From Holtiella tumoricola (lineage in GTDB: Bacteria; Bacillota; Clostridia; Lachnospirales; Cellulosilyticaceae), in contig NZ_JAQIFT010000043.1 in NCBI RefSeq assembly GCF_027857615.1, positions 1 through 64,000 on the forward strand: 64,000 nucleotides of DNA. The letters are read 5' to 3'. Below, piece after piece: positions 43,265 through 52,870 of this stretch. Within the stretch, counting starts at the first letter, position 1. The number at the start of each line of letters is the position of its first letter. The notes below the pieces were generated by a model. The model was not told where the DNA came from, did no database searches, and was given only the letters and a program-made list of their open reading frames with translations. The position numbers were made by a program, and so were the translations under genes.

Positions 43265-46200
43265 CTAGATAGTTGGACGCATGCGGTATTCAAGTTCGCT
43301 TGGGATATTTTCAATCCAGATTGGCTTGATTGAGAATGCGAAGTCGATTACTTTTTGATTGAACTCATAGTTAGAAGCAAGTTGTGGCCCACAGCTGTTA
43401 GAACCAATACCTGTTTGACGGTAATCAATGTGAAGAATTGTTTCTTTGCGTGGTTTAAGCTGATGTGCCATAGCTGTAGTTGCTAAATCTTCTGCTGTAT
43501 AGTGAAGTGCACTAAAGTTAAAGTCTGTATCACCTTTAACAATAAGGCCAACACCTGAAGCATTATGAATATTTGCCCATCTTACTTTTGTACGGTTACC
43601 ACATTCTTGTGGTTTGATATAAGGTTCGTACATGTTAGATACAGTTGTTTCAAAGCGTCCCATGTATGCACTTTGGCAAAGGTCCATATAGTTTTCATTT
43701 GGTCCCATACCGAAGTAAGCTACTTGTTCATTACCTGCTGGCATATGAAGTTCTAGACCAAAGCGAGGAAGTGCATTTAAGTTCGCTCTTACATCTGCAT
43801 GCATAGCTACTTGGATTTCTCCAGTTGCCCAGATCGTATAAGTTGTTGTGCCTTGAAGAAGAGGACGAACAGCTGGACCACCAAGAGCGTAGCTTACTTC
43901 TAGTTTAACGAATGTATTTGTAGTTTCTAAGATAGAAGTGTTGTAAACATGTGTTGTAGCACAGTGCATCATTTGATGACGCCAACCGTGTTGAATATTA
44001 CGGTCATTATCTGTAGGTGCACGCCAGATAGATGGCTCAGGAGTACTTGCTAAAAGTTCTACGCCATTTGTCTTGAGACTTTCAAAGCTTCCAGCAAATT
44101 TACTGAAGCGGTATTCAAAGCTTTCACCAATGAAAGTAAGGTGGGTAGGATCTTCTTTAAGTTCAAGTGTATCTACCACAGGGGCTTGAAGCATAGTTAC
44201 AGCTTTTAATTCAAACTGTTGGAATGCTACTTCATAGCCACGTTCAGCCCAAGGTGTAGGTGCCTTTTGAACAAAGCTTAAATTAAGGAAGAAGTCTCCA
44301 GCTATATGAGAAGGTAGACTATAATCTAATTGAATCTCAGATGTAGTATGAGCTAGAACTTGAAGATTAGCCACAGTACCTGTTTGGTAAGGGTAACCAT
44401 CTTTTGTTACAGTCCATTCAAGTTGTAAGCCACTAAGATCTAAGAAGTCATAGCGATTTGTAAGAGCTATTTTGCCACATGATAAGTCCGTAGCTTCTAC
44501 TTGTACAGGTTGGATAACATGTTTGTAATCTTTAAGACCAGTATGAGGTACACGGTCAGGACTTACTAAACCATCTACGCAGAAGTTACCATCATGAGGG
44601 AATTCTTCAAAGTATCCACCATATACAAAGAATGGTTTACCTTCTTCATCATACTGACGTACAGAGTGGTCGCACCATTCCCATACACATCCACCAATAA
44701 GACGAGGATATTTGTAGAAGAGATCCCAGTAAGTTTTTAAATCTCCAGGGCCTACACCCATAGCATGGCTATACTCACAAAGGAAGAAAGGTCTATGATC
44801 AGTTGTATCTTGACCTTCTTTATTAACGTCTTCAGGAGAACGGTACATGTAGCTTACTACATCTACACATGGATGCACTTGCCCTTCTTCGCAGCCAATC
44901 TCTGTCTTACCTCTAAAGTGAACAGTTCCTTCGTAGTGAACAAGACGACTTGGATCACGGTCTTTAGCCCATTTAGACATAGCTATATGGTTTTTGCCAA
45001 AGAAGGATTCATTTCCAAGTGACCACATAATAATACAAGGGTGATTCTTATCTCTTTCTACCATACGAATCATACGATCGAGATAAGCTGTTTCCCAAAC
45101 TGGATCATTTGTAAGGATATTGCAATCAGCAGCAGATTCTGTACCATGAGTTTCAAGATCTGCCTCATCTACTACATAGAAACCATATTCATTACAAAGT
45201 CTGAGGAACTCTGGTGCATTAGGATAGTGAGAAGTTCTAACCGTATTGATGTTGTGGCGTTTCATGGTTATTAAATCTTGGATCATATGAGCAATAGGTG
45301 TATAGTGACCAAGGTCTGGATGAGAGTCATGGCGGTTAACCCCTTTAAGTTTGATTGCTACACCATTTACGAGAAGTGCACCATTATCAGCTACTTCGAT
45401 TGTTCTAAAACCAACTTGAAGAGGAATGAATTCATCTTTGTAATGAAGAACTAAAGTATAGAGATAAGGTGTTTCAGCAGTCCACTTTTCTACATTTGGT
45501 ACTTCGAAAGTAAAGGTTTCTTGAGCACATTTTTTAGTAGCTACAAGCTGATGATTTGCATCAAATAAAGATACTTCATACTCATCTGAAAGAGATGTAT
45601 TAAATGTAACAGTACCAGTTAAAGTTCCATTAGTATAAGTTGTATCTAAAGAAGGTTGTGCAAAGATATCAACAATGTGAGACTGAGGTCTTGCAAGTAA
45701 ATACACATCACGGAAGATACCTGAAAGACGATAGAAGTCTTGATCTTCTAAGTAACTACCATCGCACCATTTAAGAACTTTGATTGCCAATTTATTTGTG
45801 CCTTCAACAAGGGCATTAGTTAAATTGAATTCAGCTGGGATGTGTGTACCTTGACTATAGCCAATGAAAGTACCATTGAGCCAGATATAGAAACAAGCAT
45901 TAACCCCTTCAAAATTAATGAAAACTTGGTTTTCACTCCAATTAGTAGGAAGTGTAAATTCTTTAATATAAAGTCCTGCTGGGTTTTCGTTTGGAACGAA
46001 AGGTGGATTAACAGGGAATGGATAATTTACATTGGTATATTGAGGTTTATCATAACCATGAAGTTGCCAGTTAGAAGGAACAGGAATAGTGGCCCAGTCA
46101 TCACTTGGGTAATCTAATTCATGGAAATTAGAAGGTGCATCAATATAAGTATCACAATAATTAAATTTCCAAGTACCATTTAAGAGTTTGTAGTAAGGAG

Positions 46201-46321
46201 AAAGCCCTTTATGGTGTGCTAATGCATCAGTACAACTAGCAAATGGAATATAATAGGCACGAGCTGGTTCACGATTAATTTGTACAATAGTTGGATCTTG
46301 CCATTCAAATTGATTTTGCAT
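43265..46321 (-). CDS. lacZ: beta-galactosidase, full-length GH2
   Basis: This is a single-chain GH2 beta-galactosidase of 1018 residues with all five LacZ-type domains. It hydrolyses beta-galactosides in the cytoplasm (no signal peptide). The acid/base Glu is in IMWSLGNESFFG (near 434), and the nucleophile Glu is in FFLCEYSHAMGVGPG (near 515). The C-terminal domain includes IWRAPTDNDRNIQHGW and YFGMGPNENYMD. Codons are rich in C-ending synonyms, suggesting strong expression. It is divergent from an AraC regulator 138 bases away and is a second, differently built beta-galactosidase besides LacLM at 3376-6202. ATG at 46321 with AGGAG upstream. Confidence 0.95.
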   Translation of the reverse strand: MQNQFEWQDPTIVQINREPARAYYIPFASCTDALAHHKGLSPYYKLLNGTWKFNYCDTYIDAPSNFHELDYPSDDWATIPVPSNWQLHGYDKPQYTNVNYPFPVNPPFVPNENPAGLYIKEFTLPTNWSENQVFINFEGVNACFYIWLNGTFIGYSQGTHIPAEFNLTNALVEGTNKLAIKVLKWCDGSYLEDQDFYRLSGIFRDVYLLARPQSHIVDIFAQPSLDTTYTNGTLTGTVTFNTSLSDEYEVSLFDANHQLVATKKCAQETFTFEVPNVEKWTAETPYLYTLVLHYKDEFIPLQVGFRTIEVADNGALLVNGVAIKLKGVNRHDSHPDLGHYTPIAHMIQDLITMKRHNINTVRTSHYPNAPEFLRLCNEYGFYVVDEADLETHGTESAADCNILTNDPVWETAYLDRMIRMVERDKNHPCIIMWSLGNESFFGKNHIAMSKWAKDRDPSRLVHYEGTVHFRGKTEIGCEEGQVHPCVDVVSYMYRSPEDVNKEGQDTTDHRPFFLCEYSHAMGVGPGDLKTYWDLFYKYPRLIGGCVWEWCDHSVRQYDEEGKPFFVYGGYFEEFPHDGNFCVDGLVSPDRVPHTGLKDYKHVIQPVQVEATDLSCGKIALTNRYDFLDLSGLQLEWTVTKDGYPYQTGTVANLQVLAHTTSEIQLDYSLPSHIAGDFFLNLSFVQKAPTPWAERGYEVAFQQFELKAVTMLQAPVVDTLELKEDPTHLTFIGESFEYRFSKFAGSFESLKTNGVELLASTPEPSIWRAPTDNDRNIQHGWRHQMMHCATTHVYNTSILETTNTFVKLEVSYALGGPAVRPLLQGTTTYTIWATGEIQVAMHADVRANLNALPRFGLELHMPAGNEQVAYFGMGPNENYMDLCQSAYMGRFETTVSNMYEPYIKPQECGNRTKVRWANIHNASGVGLIVKGDTDFNFSALHYTAEDLATTAMAHQLKPRKETILHIDYRQTGIGSNSCGPQLASNYEFNQKVIDFAFSIKPIWIENIPSELEYRMRPTI

Positions 46322-46459
46322 AATCTACTCCTTTATATGTAAATAATTGTTGTGTATATGAAAAAATATTAATATATACTAAAATTATAAATACTGATAA
46401 AATATAAGTAAATCTAAGGATATTGCAAAAAATATAAAAATATTGAACGGAGGAATGGT

Positions 46460-47305
46460 GTGCAAGCACAAGTTATCTTTCCGATAGTTACAAAAGAAAT
46501 GGAGCAGTTGCCTTTTTATATAACAGGAGTGGGAATAGACTATGAAGAGAATGGTGTACATAGAGAAGAGGGCTATCAGGATTATCAGTGGGCTTATTGT
46601 CTAGAAGGGGAAGGTGTCTTTAAAATTGAAGGGCAGATCTACCCTATTAAGAAAGGTACAGCCTTTTTCTTTAGAAAAGGTATTCCTCATAGCTATGAAA
46701 AAGTAGCAGGAAATTGGCGTACCTATTGGATTACATTTAATGGGCAACAAGTAGAAAATCTTATAGAATATATGGGTATTGGTTCTACTATGGTACTAGA
46801 ATTAGAAAAGGATTCAGAGATTAAGCACCGCTATAAAGAACTCTTCTATACACTAAGTACATTGACCAATCGCCATGAAAGTATGCTAAAAGCCTCAGGG
46901 GCTTTGTATGAGCTAATGATTTATATGCAGCATAGTAAAATAAGCCATGAAAACGAAGGTAAGAATAAGGCTTATCAAAGGTTAGCGCCAGTAATGAGAT
47001 ATATGGATGACCATTACCAAGAAGATTTGGCATTAGAAGACTTGGCAGAACAAATTGGTGTAACCAAATACTATTTATGTAGGCTTTTTAAAGAAACCTA
47101 TGAAAGCAAACCTTTTGATTACTTAAATCAAATTCGTATCCAAAAAGCAAAAGAATATTTAGTTACGCAAGAACAGCTAAAAGTAAAGGAAATAGGAGAA
47201 TTAGTAGGGTATAATGATACCAGCTATTTTTGTTCTAAATTTAGAAATTACGAAGGTTGTTCACCCATTGAATTTAGGAAAAAATATAATTCAAATACAT
47301 TTTAA
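46460..47305 (+). CDS. AraC-family transcriptional regulator with cupin sensor domain
   Basis: An AraC regulator of 281 residues. The N-terminal cupin domain (about 15-110; YCLEGEGVFKIEGQIYPIKKGTAFFF) likely binds a sugar, and a C-terminal double helix-turn-helix covers about 180-280 (LEDLAEQIGVTKYYLCRLFKETY and IGELVGYNDTSYFCSKFRNYEGCSP). It starts at GTG 46460, 6 bases after GGAGG. It is divergently arranged with lacZ, so it is inferred to activate that gene in response to a galactoside. The shared 138-base region holds AT-rich repeats but no operator I can define. Confidence 0.9.
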   Translation: MQAQVIFPIVTKEMEQLPFYITGVGIDYEENGVHREEGYQDYQWAYCLEGEGVFKIEGQIYPIKKGTAFFFRKGIPHSYEKVAGNWRTYWITFNGQQVENLIEYMGIGSTMVLELEKDSEIKHRYKELFYTLSTLTNRHESMLKASGALYELMIYMQHSKISHENEGKNKAYQRLAPVMRYMDDHYQEDLALEDLAEQIGVTKYYLCRLFKETYESKPFDYLNQIRIQKAKEYLVTQEQLKVKEIGELVGYNDTSYFCSKFRNYEGCSPIEFRKKYNSNTF

Positions 47306-47326
47306 GTGAGGTAGAAGGAGAAAAAG

Positions 47327-47866
47327 ATGAAAAGAAAGTTTTTAGATGGACGTAATTGGACATGGCTAGAAAAATACACTTATGAAATTAAGTATATCGA
47401 AGATTTATTTGAAGGATATATCTCGTTTCTTAAGATAGAAAGTGTTAAAGAGAAGTTAGTGGTAGACTATGATGACCGTCCAAATGTTTGTTTATGTGAT
47501 GATGGATATAAGGGGCTAATTTTCTTGCCAGATCATGAAAAATGGTGTGCAAGCGCTGTATTTGATAGAGAGGGAAAGTTTGTTGAAATCTATTTTGATA
47601 TTATTAAAGGGGCAGGTGTAAATGAGGAGGAAATCCCTTACTTTGATGACCTTTATTTAGATGTAGTTATGACAGCGGATACCAAGTTACGTATACTTGA
47701 TGAAGAGGAGTTAGAAGAGGCTTTAGAGGTAGGGGATATCACAAAAGAAGACTATGATATGGCCTATGCCACAAGTAAGAAAGTTATAGAAGAAATTATA
47801 CCTAATGAAGCTTTCACAATGGACTTCTTCAGACGCTATTTAAATCAGTTTGAAAGTGAAAAATGA
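47327..47866 (+). CDS. DUF402 family protein (Ntdp/YgaC-like)
   Basis: This is a 179-residue DUF402 protein, a family that includes Gram-positive nucleoside tri-/diphosphatases. The typical core is present: WCASAVFDREGKFVEIYFDI, then YFDDLYLDVVMTADTKLRILDEEELEEALEVGDI, with the conserved acidic residues that bind metal. It has no signal peptide. It begins 21 bases after the AraC gene with AAGGAG, so both are probably co-transcribed, although a functional link to galactoside use is not obvious. Phosphatase activity is a family inference only. Confidence 0.82.
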   Translation: MKRKFLDGRNWTWLEKYTYEIKYIEDLFEGYISFLKIESVKEKLVVDYDDRPNVCLCDDGYKGLIFLPDHEKWCASAVFDREGKFVEIYFDIIKGAGVNEEEIPYFDDLYLDVVMTADTKLRILDEEELEEALEVGDITKEDYDMAYATSKKVIEEIIPNEAFTMDFFRRYLNQFESEK

Positions 47867-47909
47867 AATATTAGATTATAAAAATTTCAATTTAAATTAA
47901 ATTTAAGTA

Positions 47910-47938
47910 TTGACATAAGTTCAAAACTTTATTAGAAT
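47910..47938 (+). promoter_or_regulatory. promoter of the brnQ T-box leader
   Basis: TTGACA (47910-47915), a 17-base spacer and TAGAAT (47933-47938), directly ahead of the T-box. Confidence 0.75.
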
Positions 47939-47944
47939 ACTTTC

Positions 47945-48238
47945 AACAACATAAGTAAATTCGATGACGAGAAAAAGTAAGTTATAAGATGTTCTACAGA
48001 GAGTTGGTACATGCTGAAAGCCAATGTTCAAATTATATCCCAAAATCATCTCCCAGAAGCAATACTGAAAAGCGATGAGTAAGTATTGACGTAGTCTTTC
48101 CACGTTACAGGATAAGCGTATTGTTAGATACGAATAGAGTGCTATAAAAGGTCTAATAGGCAGACACATTTTTATAGAATTAGGGTGGTAACGCGGCTAG
48201 TCCGTCCCTTGAGTAAAATCAAGGGGCGGTTTTTTTAT
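47945..48238 (+). promoter_or_regulatory. T-box leader of brnQ, probably isoleucine-specific
   Basis: The 415-base gap before brnQ is a classic T-box. Stem I has GAGA (47969-47972) pairing with TCTC (48049-48052), an AGTA motif (47976-47979), and AAA-ATC-A on the 3' side, which places specifier ATC (Ile) at 48045-48047. AGAGAGTTGG follows the usual position. The T-box reads AGGGTGGTAACGCGG (48182-48196); its TGGT matches tRNAs ending ACCA. The terminator is CCGTCCCTTGA / TCAAGGGGCGG then TTTTTTT. Uncharged tRNA-Ile should raise brnQ expression. The T-box is certain; the exact specifier is a hand alignment. Confidence 0.9.
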
Positions 48239-48281
48239 TGTCAAAAAACAAAATGAGTCAACATAAAAGGAGGAAAATAAT

Positions 48282-49625
48282 ATGAAACAGTTATCAAAAA
48301 AAGATTTATTATTTGTGGGGCTTATGCTTTTTTCACTATTCTTTGGGGCAGGAAATCTAATATTCCCACCATTTTTAGGACAGTCAGCAGGAGATAAAGT
48401 TTGGATTGCGTTAGGGGCATTCCTTATTACAGCGGTTGGCTTCCCAGTATTAGGTGTTATTGCAGTAGCAAAATCAGGTGGACTTCCTAATTTAGCAAGT
48501 AGAGTACATCCACTCTTTGCAACAATCTTTACAATCTTAATCTATTTATCTATAGGACCATGTCTTGGGATTCCAAGAGCAGGAAGCTTACCATTTGAAA
48601 TGGTTGTAGCACCTTACTTACCACAAGGTGTATCAGATATACTGGCACGTTTACTTTTTACGTTAGTCTTCTTCTTAGTAGCTTATTGGTTATCTTTATC
48701 ACCAACAAAACTAGTAGATCGTATGGGGAAGGTTTTAACACCCACTTTATTAAGTTTAATTTTAGTTGTTGTCATTGGCTCAATCTTTAAACCATTAGGT
48801 GCCTATGGAGAAGCAACAGGGGCTTATATTGAATCACCATTTGTAACAGGATTCTTAGAAGGGTATTTAACAATGGATACCATTGCAGCTCTTAACTTTG
48901 GAATTGTCATTGCTCTTGCAATCAGAACAAAAGGCGTACAAGAAGAAAAAGACGTTGTATCCACATCCATTAAAGCTGGACTTATTGCGGGTGGCTTACT
49001 TGTAGTTATTTATGGTGTACTTGCACACTTAGGTGCAGCAAGTGGTGGAAGATTTGGTGTAACAGAAAATGGTGCACACACATTAACCAATGTTATGACT
49101 TACCTCTTTGGTCAACCAGGAGCAGTCTTACTTGCAGTGATTTTTACACTTGCATGCTTAACAACAAGTGTAGGACTTATTACTTCATGTAGCCAATACT
49201 TTGCAACATTAACAAACAAAGTGAGTTATAAAAACTGGGTAAGAATCTTAGCCATTTCAAGTATGCTTCTTGCCAATATGGGACTTTCAAAAATCCTTGC
49301 GATCTCAATCCCAGTACTTGATATGATTTACCCAATTGCAATCATGTTAATTGTCCTTGCTATGTTAGATAGATTCTTTAAACAAAGTAGAGCTGTATAC
49401 GGCTTAACAATCTTACTTACAGGTGTTGTAAGTATAATGTATGGATTAGGTGGATTTGGAATTAATGTAGGTGCAAAAGTATTTGGTAACCTTCCACTTT
49501 ATGCAAAAGGTTTAGGATGGGTAGTACCATCCCTAGTAGGAATGTTAGTAGGCTATATGATTGAGGTATTCATAGCTAAAAATAAAGAAGTAGAAAGTGT
49601 AGAGCTTACAGCAGAAGGTGAGTAA
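48282..49625 (+). CDS. brnQ: branched-chain amino acid transporter, BrnQ (LIVCS family)
   Basis: This is a sodium- or proton-coupled importer of leucine, isoleucine and valine with about 12 membrane helices in 447 residues. The N-terminal family signature LFSLFFGAGNLIFPPFLGQSAG is partly visible after a short basic start. ATG 48282 has AGGAGG 8 bases upstream. An Ile-type T-box controls its transcription. It ends about 330 bases before a convergent peptidase gene. Confidence 0.95.
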   Translation: MKQLSKKDLLFVGLMLFSLFFGAGNLIFPPFLGQSAGDKVWIALGAFLITAVGFPVLGVIAVAKSGGLPNLASRVHPLFATIFTILIYLSIGPCLGIPRAGSLPFEMVVAPYLPQGVSDILARLLFTLVFFLVAYWLSLSPTKLVDRMGKVLTPTLLSLILVVVIGSIFKPLGAYGEATGAYIESPFVTGFLEGYLTMDTIAALNFGIVIALAIRTKGVQEEKDVVSTSIKAGLIAGGLLVVIYGVLAHLGAASGGRFGVTENGAHTLTNVMTYLFGQPGAVLLAVIFTLACLTTSVGLITSCSQYFATLTNKVSYKNWVRILAISSMLLANMGLSKILAISIPVLDMIYPIAIMLIVLAMLDRFFKQSRAVYGLTILLTGVVSIMYGLGGFGINVGAKVFGNLPLYAKGLGWVVPSLVGMLVGYMIEVFIAKNKEVESVELTAEGE

Positions 49626-49803
49626 GGAGAAAGTTTATTTTTTCGTGATTTTCCCTTTTCTTAATCAATCAAGCTAAGCCGAAGTAGTAGAACTGTAAAA
49701 GGGTATCCGGGAAAGTCTAGTACTCTCTTTTTCCTACCTTGGAAAGTTCAGCTGAAGTAAAAGAGTTGTGTGGACATTCTGAAAGCTTCTTTATGAGATA
49801 ATA

Positions 49804-49905
49804 CTTAGAGCCTCTTAACGAAAATTAGTTTATGGATTTTAGCGTCATGTTTGAGCAAAGCGAGTTTGACACGTTCATAAACTGATTAAGTTTAGAGGCT
49901 CTTAG
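49804..49905. repeat. long imperfect palindrome in the brnQ / peptidase gap
   Basis: The 332-base region 49626-49957 has no gene. Its main feature is an imperfect hairpin of about 100 bases: AGAGCCTCT (49807-49815) with AGAGGCTCT (49894-49902), AGTTTATG (49827-49834) with CATAAACT (49876-49883), and GTCA (49844-49847) with TGAC (49867-49870). No strong T-run ends it on plus. It may be a convergent-gene terminator or an interspersed palindromic element. The remainder (49626-49800) has short repeats (CCCTTTT / AAAAGGG) but nothing identifiable. Confidence 0.5.
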
Positions 49906-49957
49906 TGTTGCGGAAGTGGAAGCTGGAAGAGTAAACTTCACAGCTTGTTACTTCACT

Positions 49958-51223
49958 TTACTTCTCTTCCTTTTTCTTTTGTAAATATTTATCTACTGCC
50001 TCAATCATATTTTGAGGCATTTTTTGTTCTACTGGGAATACAGGTGAGTTGATTACACGGTCGCCAAAGGTTTGAACAAAGCGGGCAGTGTTTTCTAAGG
50101 ATTCACCTGATAAGTAATCTATAATATCGTAGCGTGAGTGAATCATAGCACAACCTGGTGAGCCGAAACGGCAGAAGTTAACGCAAGGAATGCCCTTGTC
50201 TGCAAATGGTATAGAGTCACTTGAGTAAGTATCTTGTTTTACACTGATAGCAAAGCCGACTTCTTTAGCTAAGTAGTCAATATAATGACATAAGCTGTTA
50301 TCAGCAGTAACAATGGCACGGTCTTCACCCATGATTGGACCAGCTACATCCACATTGATACCAAGTTTGATAGCTTTAAGAGTTTCTTCATTACTATTTG
50401 CAACATAAGCTTTACTACCGAGTAAGCCTTTTTCTTCTGAGCCAAACCACATAAAGCGCAGTGTACGTTTTGGTGGGTGAGCTAAGTAGTGGCGAACAAG
50501 TTCCATTAAAATAACAGACCCAGCACCATTATCATAGACCCCTGTACTAAATGGTACACTGTCATAATGTCCCATAAAGGCAATTTCTTGTTCAGGATAA
50601 TCTGTCCCAGGAATAGTAGCATACACATTATGTGAATCTACCTCATAGTCATCTTGTTCAAGTACCATGCGTACCTTGGTTGCTTTGTTTTTAACCATAT
50701 CAAAAGCATCAATAGCGCGAAGGGTTACTCCTGGAATTTGGCCAAGTTCTAAGTGTTTAGCACGGATTGCACGCAACTGTAAATCTGTTAATTCTGGGTC
50801 ATCTATAATAGTACCACTATAAGTGATCACACCAGCAACTTCAGCTTTAATAAGGCGTTCGTAAGTTTCTAAAGAAAGGTGTGTATTAAGAAGTACAACT
50901 TTTCCTTTTACATCTAAAAGATCTACATCGGTAGCTTGTTGTACGTATTTGAACTCGGTCACAAGACCTTCACTTGGTGTGTTGCCAGAAAGACCAAGTC
51001 CTGTTACTTCATAAGTTTTTTGATAAGGCTCAAGAACTTCTAAAGTAGCTTTTTTTATTGTATAGTTATGTACTTTGAAAGCTTCAAGTGTACCTTCTAC
51101 ACCTATTGATTTAAGTTCATCTAATAAAATATGTGCAGCTTTTAATTCTTCGTCTGTCCCACTACAACGGATAAATCCAATCTTTTGAAGTAATTCAAAA
51201 GCACGATTACCACAAATACTCAT
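49958..51223 (-). CDS. M28 family metallopeptidase with PA domain
   Basis: This is a zinc aminopeptidase-like protein of 421 residues. The M28 metal ligands are visible: His and Asp in MGHYDSVPFSTGVYDNGAGS, Glu-Glu in WFGSEEKGLLGS, Asp in GINVDVAGP, and a late His in MIHSRYDIIDY. A protease-associated domain is inserted at about residues 80-190 (VKGKVVLLN...AGVITYSG). There is no signal peptide, so it is cytoplasmic, probably acting on imported peptides. It starts at 51223 on minus after a GGGGG-type ribosome site and converges with brnQ. Confidence 0.88.
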   Translation of the reverse strand: MSICGNRAFELLQKIGFIRCSGTDEELKAAHILLDELKSIGVEGTLEAFKVHNYTIKKATLEVLEPYQKTYEVTGLGLSGNTPSEGLVTEFKYVQQATDVDLLDVKGKVVLLNTHLSLETYERLIKAEVAGVITYSGTIIDDPELTDLQLRAIRAKHLELGQIPGVTLRAIDAFDMVKNKATKVRMVLEQDDYEVDSHNVYATIPGTDYPEQEIAFMGHYDSVPFSTGVYDNGAGSVILMELVRHYLAHPPKRTLRFMWFGSEEKGLLGSKAYVANSNEETLKAIKLGINVDVAGPIMGEDRAIVTADNSLCHYIDYLAKEVGFAISVKQDTYSSDSIPFADKGIPCVNFCRFGSPGCAMIHSRYDIIDYLSGESLENTARFVQTFGDRVINSPVFPVEQKMPQNMIEAVDKYLQKKKEEK

Positions 51224-51336
51224 TTCTAAAACCCCCTTTAGTTTGTTTTATTTAAGTGAACATAGTCTCTTATACATATACAACAAGATGGTTTTGAATA
51301 CAATAGTATATTGTCTTAAATTTAACTAATTCAAAT

Positions 51337-51360
51337 AAAAAATATCACCAGATATTTTTT
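51337..51360. promoter_or_regulatory. 24-bp palindromic operator in the SLC13 permease promoter
   Basis: Inverted repeat AAAAAATATC-ACCA-GATATTTTTT. Its centre (51348.5) lies 30.5 bases before the -10 element TATACT (51379-51384), that is about -42 from the predicted start, the class II activator position of Crp/Fnr proteins. An almost identical site stands before the sulfotransferase gene at 53627-53650 (21 of 24 positions equal). Confidence 0.72.
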
Positions 51361-51432
51361 TATAAGTCATATAGATGATATACTTATAAAAGAAAGAAGC
51401 GTTAAAAAAATAACAAACAAAAAGGAGATACT

Positions 51433-52818
51433 ATGGGACAATCAATATCACAAATGGACAGGACAAAACAAATTAAATGGCTTTTAACAATCATCATTCC
51501 TATTTTGATACTATTTGTGCCAGAAACAGGTGGCATTACAAAAGAAATAAAGGTATTTTTTGCAATTACTGTTGCCGCTATATTATGTTTCGCATTTGAA
51601 CTTTTAAACAATATGATACCAAGCTTGTTATTACCTTTTGCTTATGCTGTAACAAATTTGGTGCCATTAGAAGTGGCTCTTAAGCCATGGACTGTAACAG
51701 TTGTATGGACTGTATTATGTGGATTTATTTTATCTCTTGTATTAGAAAGAATAGGGCTTTTACAAAGGCTCGCTTGTTGGTGTATTTTAAAGTCAGGTGG
51801 TACATATAATGGGATTCTATATGGATTAGTAGTTGCAGGGATTGTGGCGAACTTAATCTTGCCAGGTGCATGGTCTGTAGCGTTTGCCGCACTTGGATAT
51901 GGGATCTGTAAAGCTTTTAATTTAGGCAAATCAAAAGAAGCAGCAGGGATTATGATGACAGCTGCTATGGCAAACTTAATGCCAGGTTTCTTTGTAATGG
52001 ACCCAAGTAATGTGGGAGTTCTTATTGGGGTAGCAGGAGGCGTTACTGATTTAACTATTACATATACAGATTACTTAATGCAAAATATTATTTTCTTACC
52101 ATTCGGCTTCGTTATGGCTTTTACAATGAGCAAACTTTTTAAAGCTAATGTGACTATTGAAGGGAAGGCATACTTTAAGGCTCAGTTAGAAGAAATGGGT
52201 GCTTTCAAAAAAGAAGAGAAAAAGGTACTTGGTGTTTTAATCTTCTTCTTCCTATTCCTTATTACAAGTAATATTCATGGTATTGGACTAGTATATGGTT
52301 ATATTTTTGCTGTTATTTTACTTTATATGCCAGGGATTGATGCAGGGACAAAAGAGGATATTCAAAGAGTGAACTATCCATTCTTATTCTTTATCACAAG
52401 TTGTATGTCTATTGGACAAGTAGCTAATGTCCTTGGTGTTGGAGAACTTATTTCCAGTTCAATTATTCCACACTTAGGTGGTATTGGACCAATTGGTTTC
52501 TTATTTATTATTTGGCTTATTGCTGTACTTACAAACTTCTTACTGACACCACTAGCAGCAATGGCAGCACTAGGTGCACCTATTACACAAATGGCACTAG
52601 ATATGGGAGTAAGAGTAGAGCCAGTACTATATACGTTCTTTAATGGGCTAGATCAGATTATTATGCCATATGAATATGCCCTCTATATGATTTGCTTCTC
52701 TTACGGACTTATCCATATCAAAGACTTTATAAAAGCATTTAGTACAAAAATGCTTATCAGTGTAATCTATCTCTTCCTTATTGTTGTACCATATTGGAAG
52801 CTTATAGGATTGCTCTAA
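51433..52818 (+). CDS. SLC13/DASS family anion permease
   Basis: This is a membrane transporter of the divalent anion:sodium symporter superfamily, 461 residues with about 11-12 helices. The family carries sulfate, di- and tricarboxylates or related anions. Two repeat halves are recognisable, with helix-hairpin segments such as PSLLLPFAYAVTNLVPLE and TNFLLTPLAAMAALGAP. AAAGGAG precedes ATG 51433. An operator shared with the nearby sulfotransferase gene places it in the same regulon, so its cargo could be sulfate, a sulfate ester or an aromatic acid. The substrate is not readable from sequence. Confidence 0.85.
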   Translation: MGQSISQMDRTKQIKWLLTIIIPILILFVPETGGITKEIKVFFAITVAAILCFAFELLNNMIPSLLLPFAYAVTNLVPLEVALKPWTVTVVWTVLCGFILSLVLERIGLLQRLACWCILKSGGTYNGILYGLVVAGIVANLILPGAWSVAFAALGYGICKAFNLGKSKEAAGIMMTAAMANLMPGFFVMDPSNVGVLIGVAGGVTDLTITYTDYLMQNIIFLPFGFVMAFTMSKLFKANVTIEGKAYFKAQLEEMGAFKKEEKKVLGVLIFFFLFLITSNIHGIGLVYGYIFAVILLYMPGIDAGTKEDIQRVNYPFLFFITSCMSIGQVANVLGVGELISSSIIPHLGGIGPIGFLFIIWLIAVLTNFLLTPLAAMAALGAPITQMALDMGVRVEPVLYTFFNGLDQIIMPYEYALYMICFSYGLIHIKDFIKAFSTKMLISVIYLFLIVVPYWKLIGLL

Positions 52819-52829
52819 AATAATAAATA

Positions 52830-52859
52830 AAGAGGCTATACCATTTAGGATAGCCTCTT
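52830..52859. terminator. bidirectional terminator between SLC13 permease and crp/fnr genes
   Basis: A 10-bp perfect stem AAGAGGCTAT / ATAGCCTCTT with a 10-base loop is A/T-flanked on both sides between convergent genes. Confidence 0.85.
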
Positions 52860-52870
52860 CATTTATACCT

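Noticed and set aside
48253..48285. Eleven-codon frame between the brnQ T-box and brnQ ending in two Ile codons, considered as an Ile leader peptide like that of trpS.
   Set aside because: It has no ribosome site of its own, contains the brnQ AGGAGG inside it, and overlaps the brnQ start, so it is probably chance.
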